Positions 11,870 through 11,900 of a stretch of 11,900 nucleotides of DNA are shown here, in pieces. The position numbers were made by a program, and so were the translations under genes. The stretch comes from Saprospiraceae bacterium (lineage in GTDB: Bacteria; Bacteroidota; Bacteroidia; Chitinophagales; Saprospiraceae). The first letter of the stretch is position 1; each line of letters starts with the position of its first letter. Under the pieces are notes generated by a model. The model saw nothing but the letters and a program-made list of their open reading frames with translations, made no database searches and had not been told where the DNA came from. The stretch lies in the NCBI GenBank assembly GCA_027009605.1, contig JALVCY010000318.1, forward strand, positions 1 through 11,900. The letters are read 5' to 3'.

Positions 11870-11900
11870 AGTTAGGTACTTCCGAATTCATTCGGGAGAT

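Overview
The window looks like a chromosomal stretch from a Bacteroidota bacterium of moderate GC content. The main evidence is promoters: six genes have a recognisable TAnnTTTG-type -7 box (or a one-base variant) upstream, the start regions are A-rich rather than Shine-Dalgarno-led, and several proteins belong to Bacteroidota-style families (small DUF2795 protein, CPMC membrane protein, lipoprotein, PKD protein). Short intergenic repeats built on ATCTGCG, GTGAGTR and CTTAGTG resemble repeats I recall from Saprospiria-like genomes, but that finer placement is inference. No rRNA, tRNA, CRISPR array or phage was seen.

Layout. 1-212 is a gene-free edge with a 20-base palindrome and hairpins. 213-434 (-) is a DUF2795 protein. 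672-1739 (-) is queA (queuosine synthesis) and 2036-2605 (+) is a Maf-family nucleotide pyrophosphatase, divergent from queA. 2606-2894 is a graveyard of small intergenic repeats, including a solo end of a mobile element. 2895-3170 (-) is a small exported CxxC membrane protein. 3386-3814 (+) is a lipoprotein made of ten 11-residue LEA-like repeats, closed by a very good intrinsic terminator. 3994-4992 (-) is a TPR protein, 5086-5586 (-) a single-pass PKD-domain protein and 5891-7405 (-) a four-helix membrane-anchored subtilisin-type protease. 7681-8952 (+) is rarA/mgsA, a replication-fork AAA+ ATPase.

Between the divergent protease and rarA genes lies a complete 163-bp miniature transposable element (7464-7626). 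It has 13-bp perfect terminal inverted repeats and a perfect 8-bp target duplication, GTAAAAAT. GTAA...TTAC ends with 8-bp duplications are typical of IS66-family transposition. The same end sequence recurs alone at 2782-2834.

The right part holds three tandem paralogues (9315-11375, +) of an unrecognised family. Each has a 22-residue signal peptide, a basic amphipathic segment around LW(L/V)LKRK(I/L)KK, a small beta-type domain with two cysteines exactly 28 residues apart and an LSK.DI motif, and a hydrophobic C-terminus. The last two overlap by 4 bp. The cluster is preceded by a compound heptamer/ATCTGCG repeat region and followed by about 520 gene-free bases carrying a terminator candidate, a nested long palindrome and a duplicated stem-loop with one compensatory base change.

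Functionally this is a mix of housekeeping singletons (queA, maf, rarA) and envelope proteins, mostly as separate transcription units. The only clear operon is the three-paralogue cluster. The most novel items are the miniature element with its solo end, the paralogue trio, and the structured repeats at the right edge.
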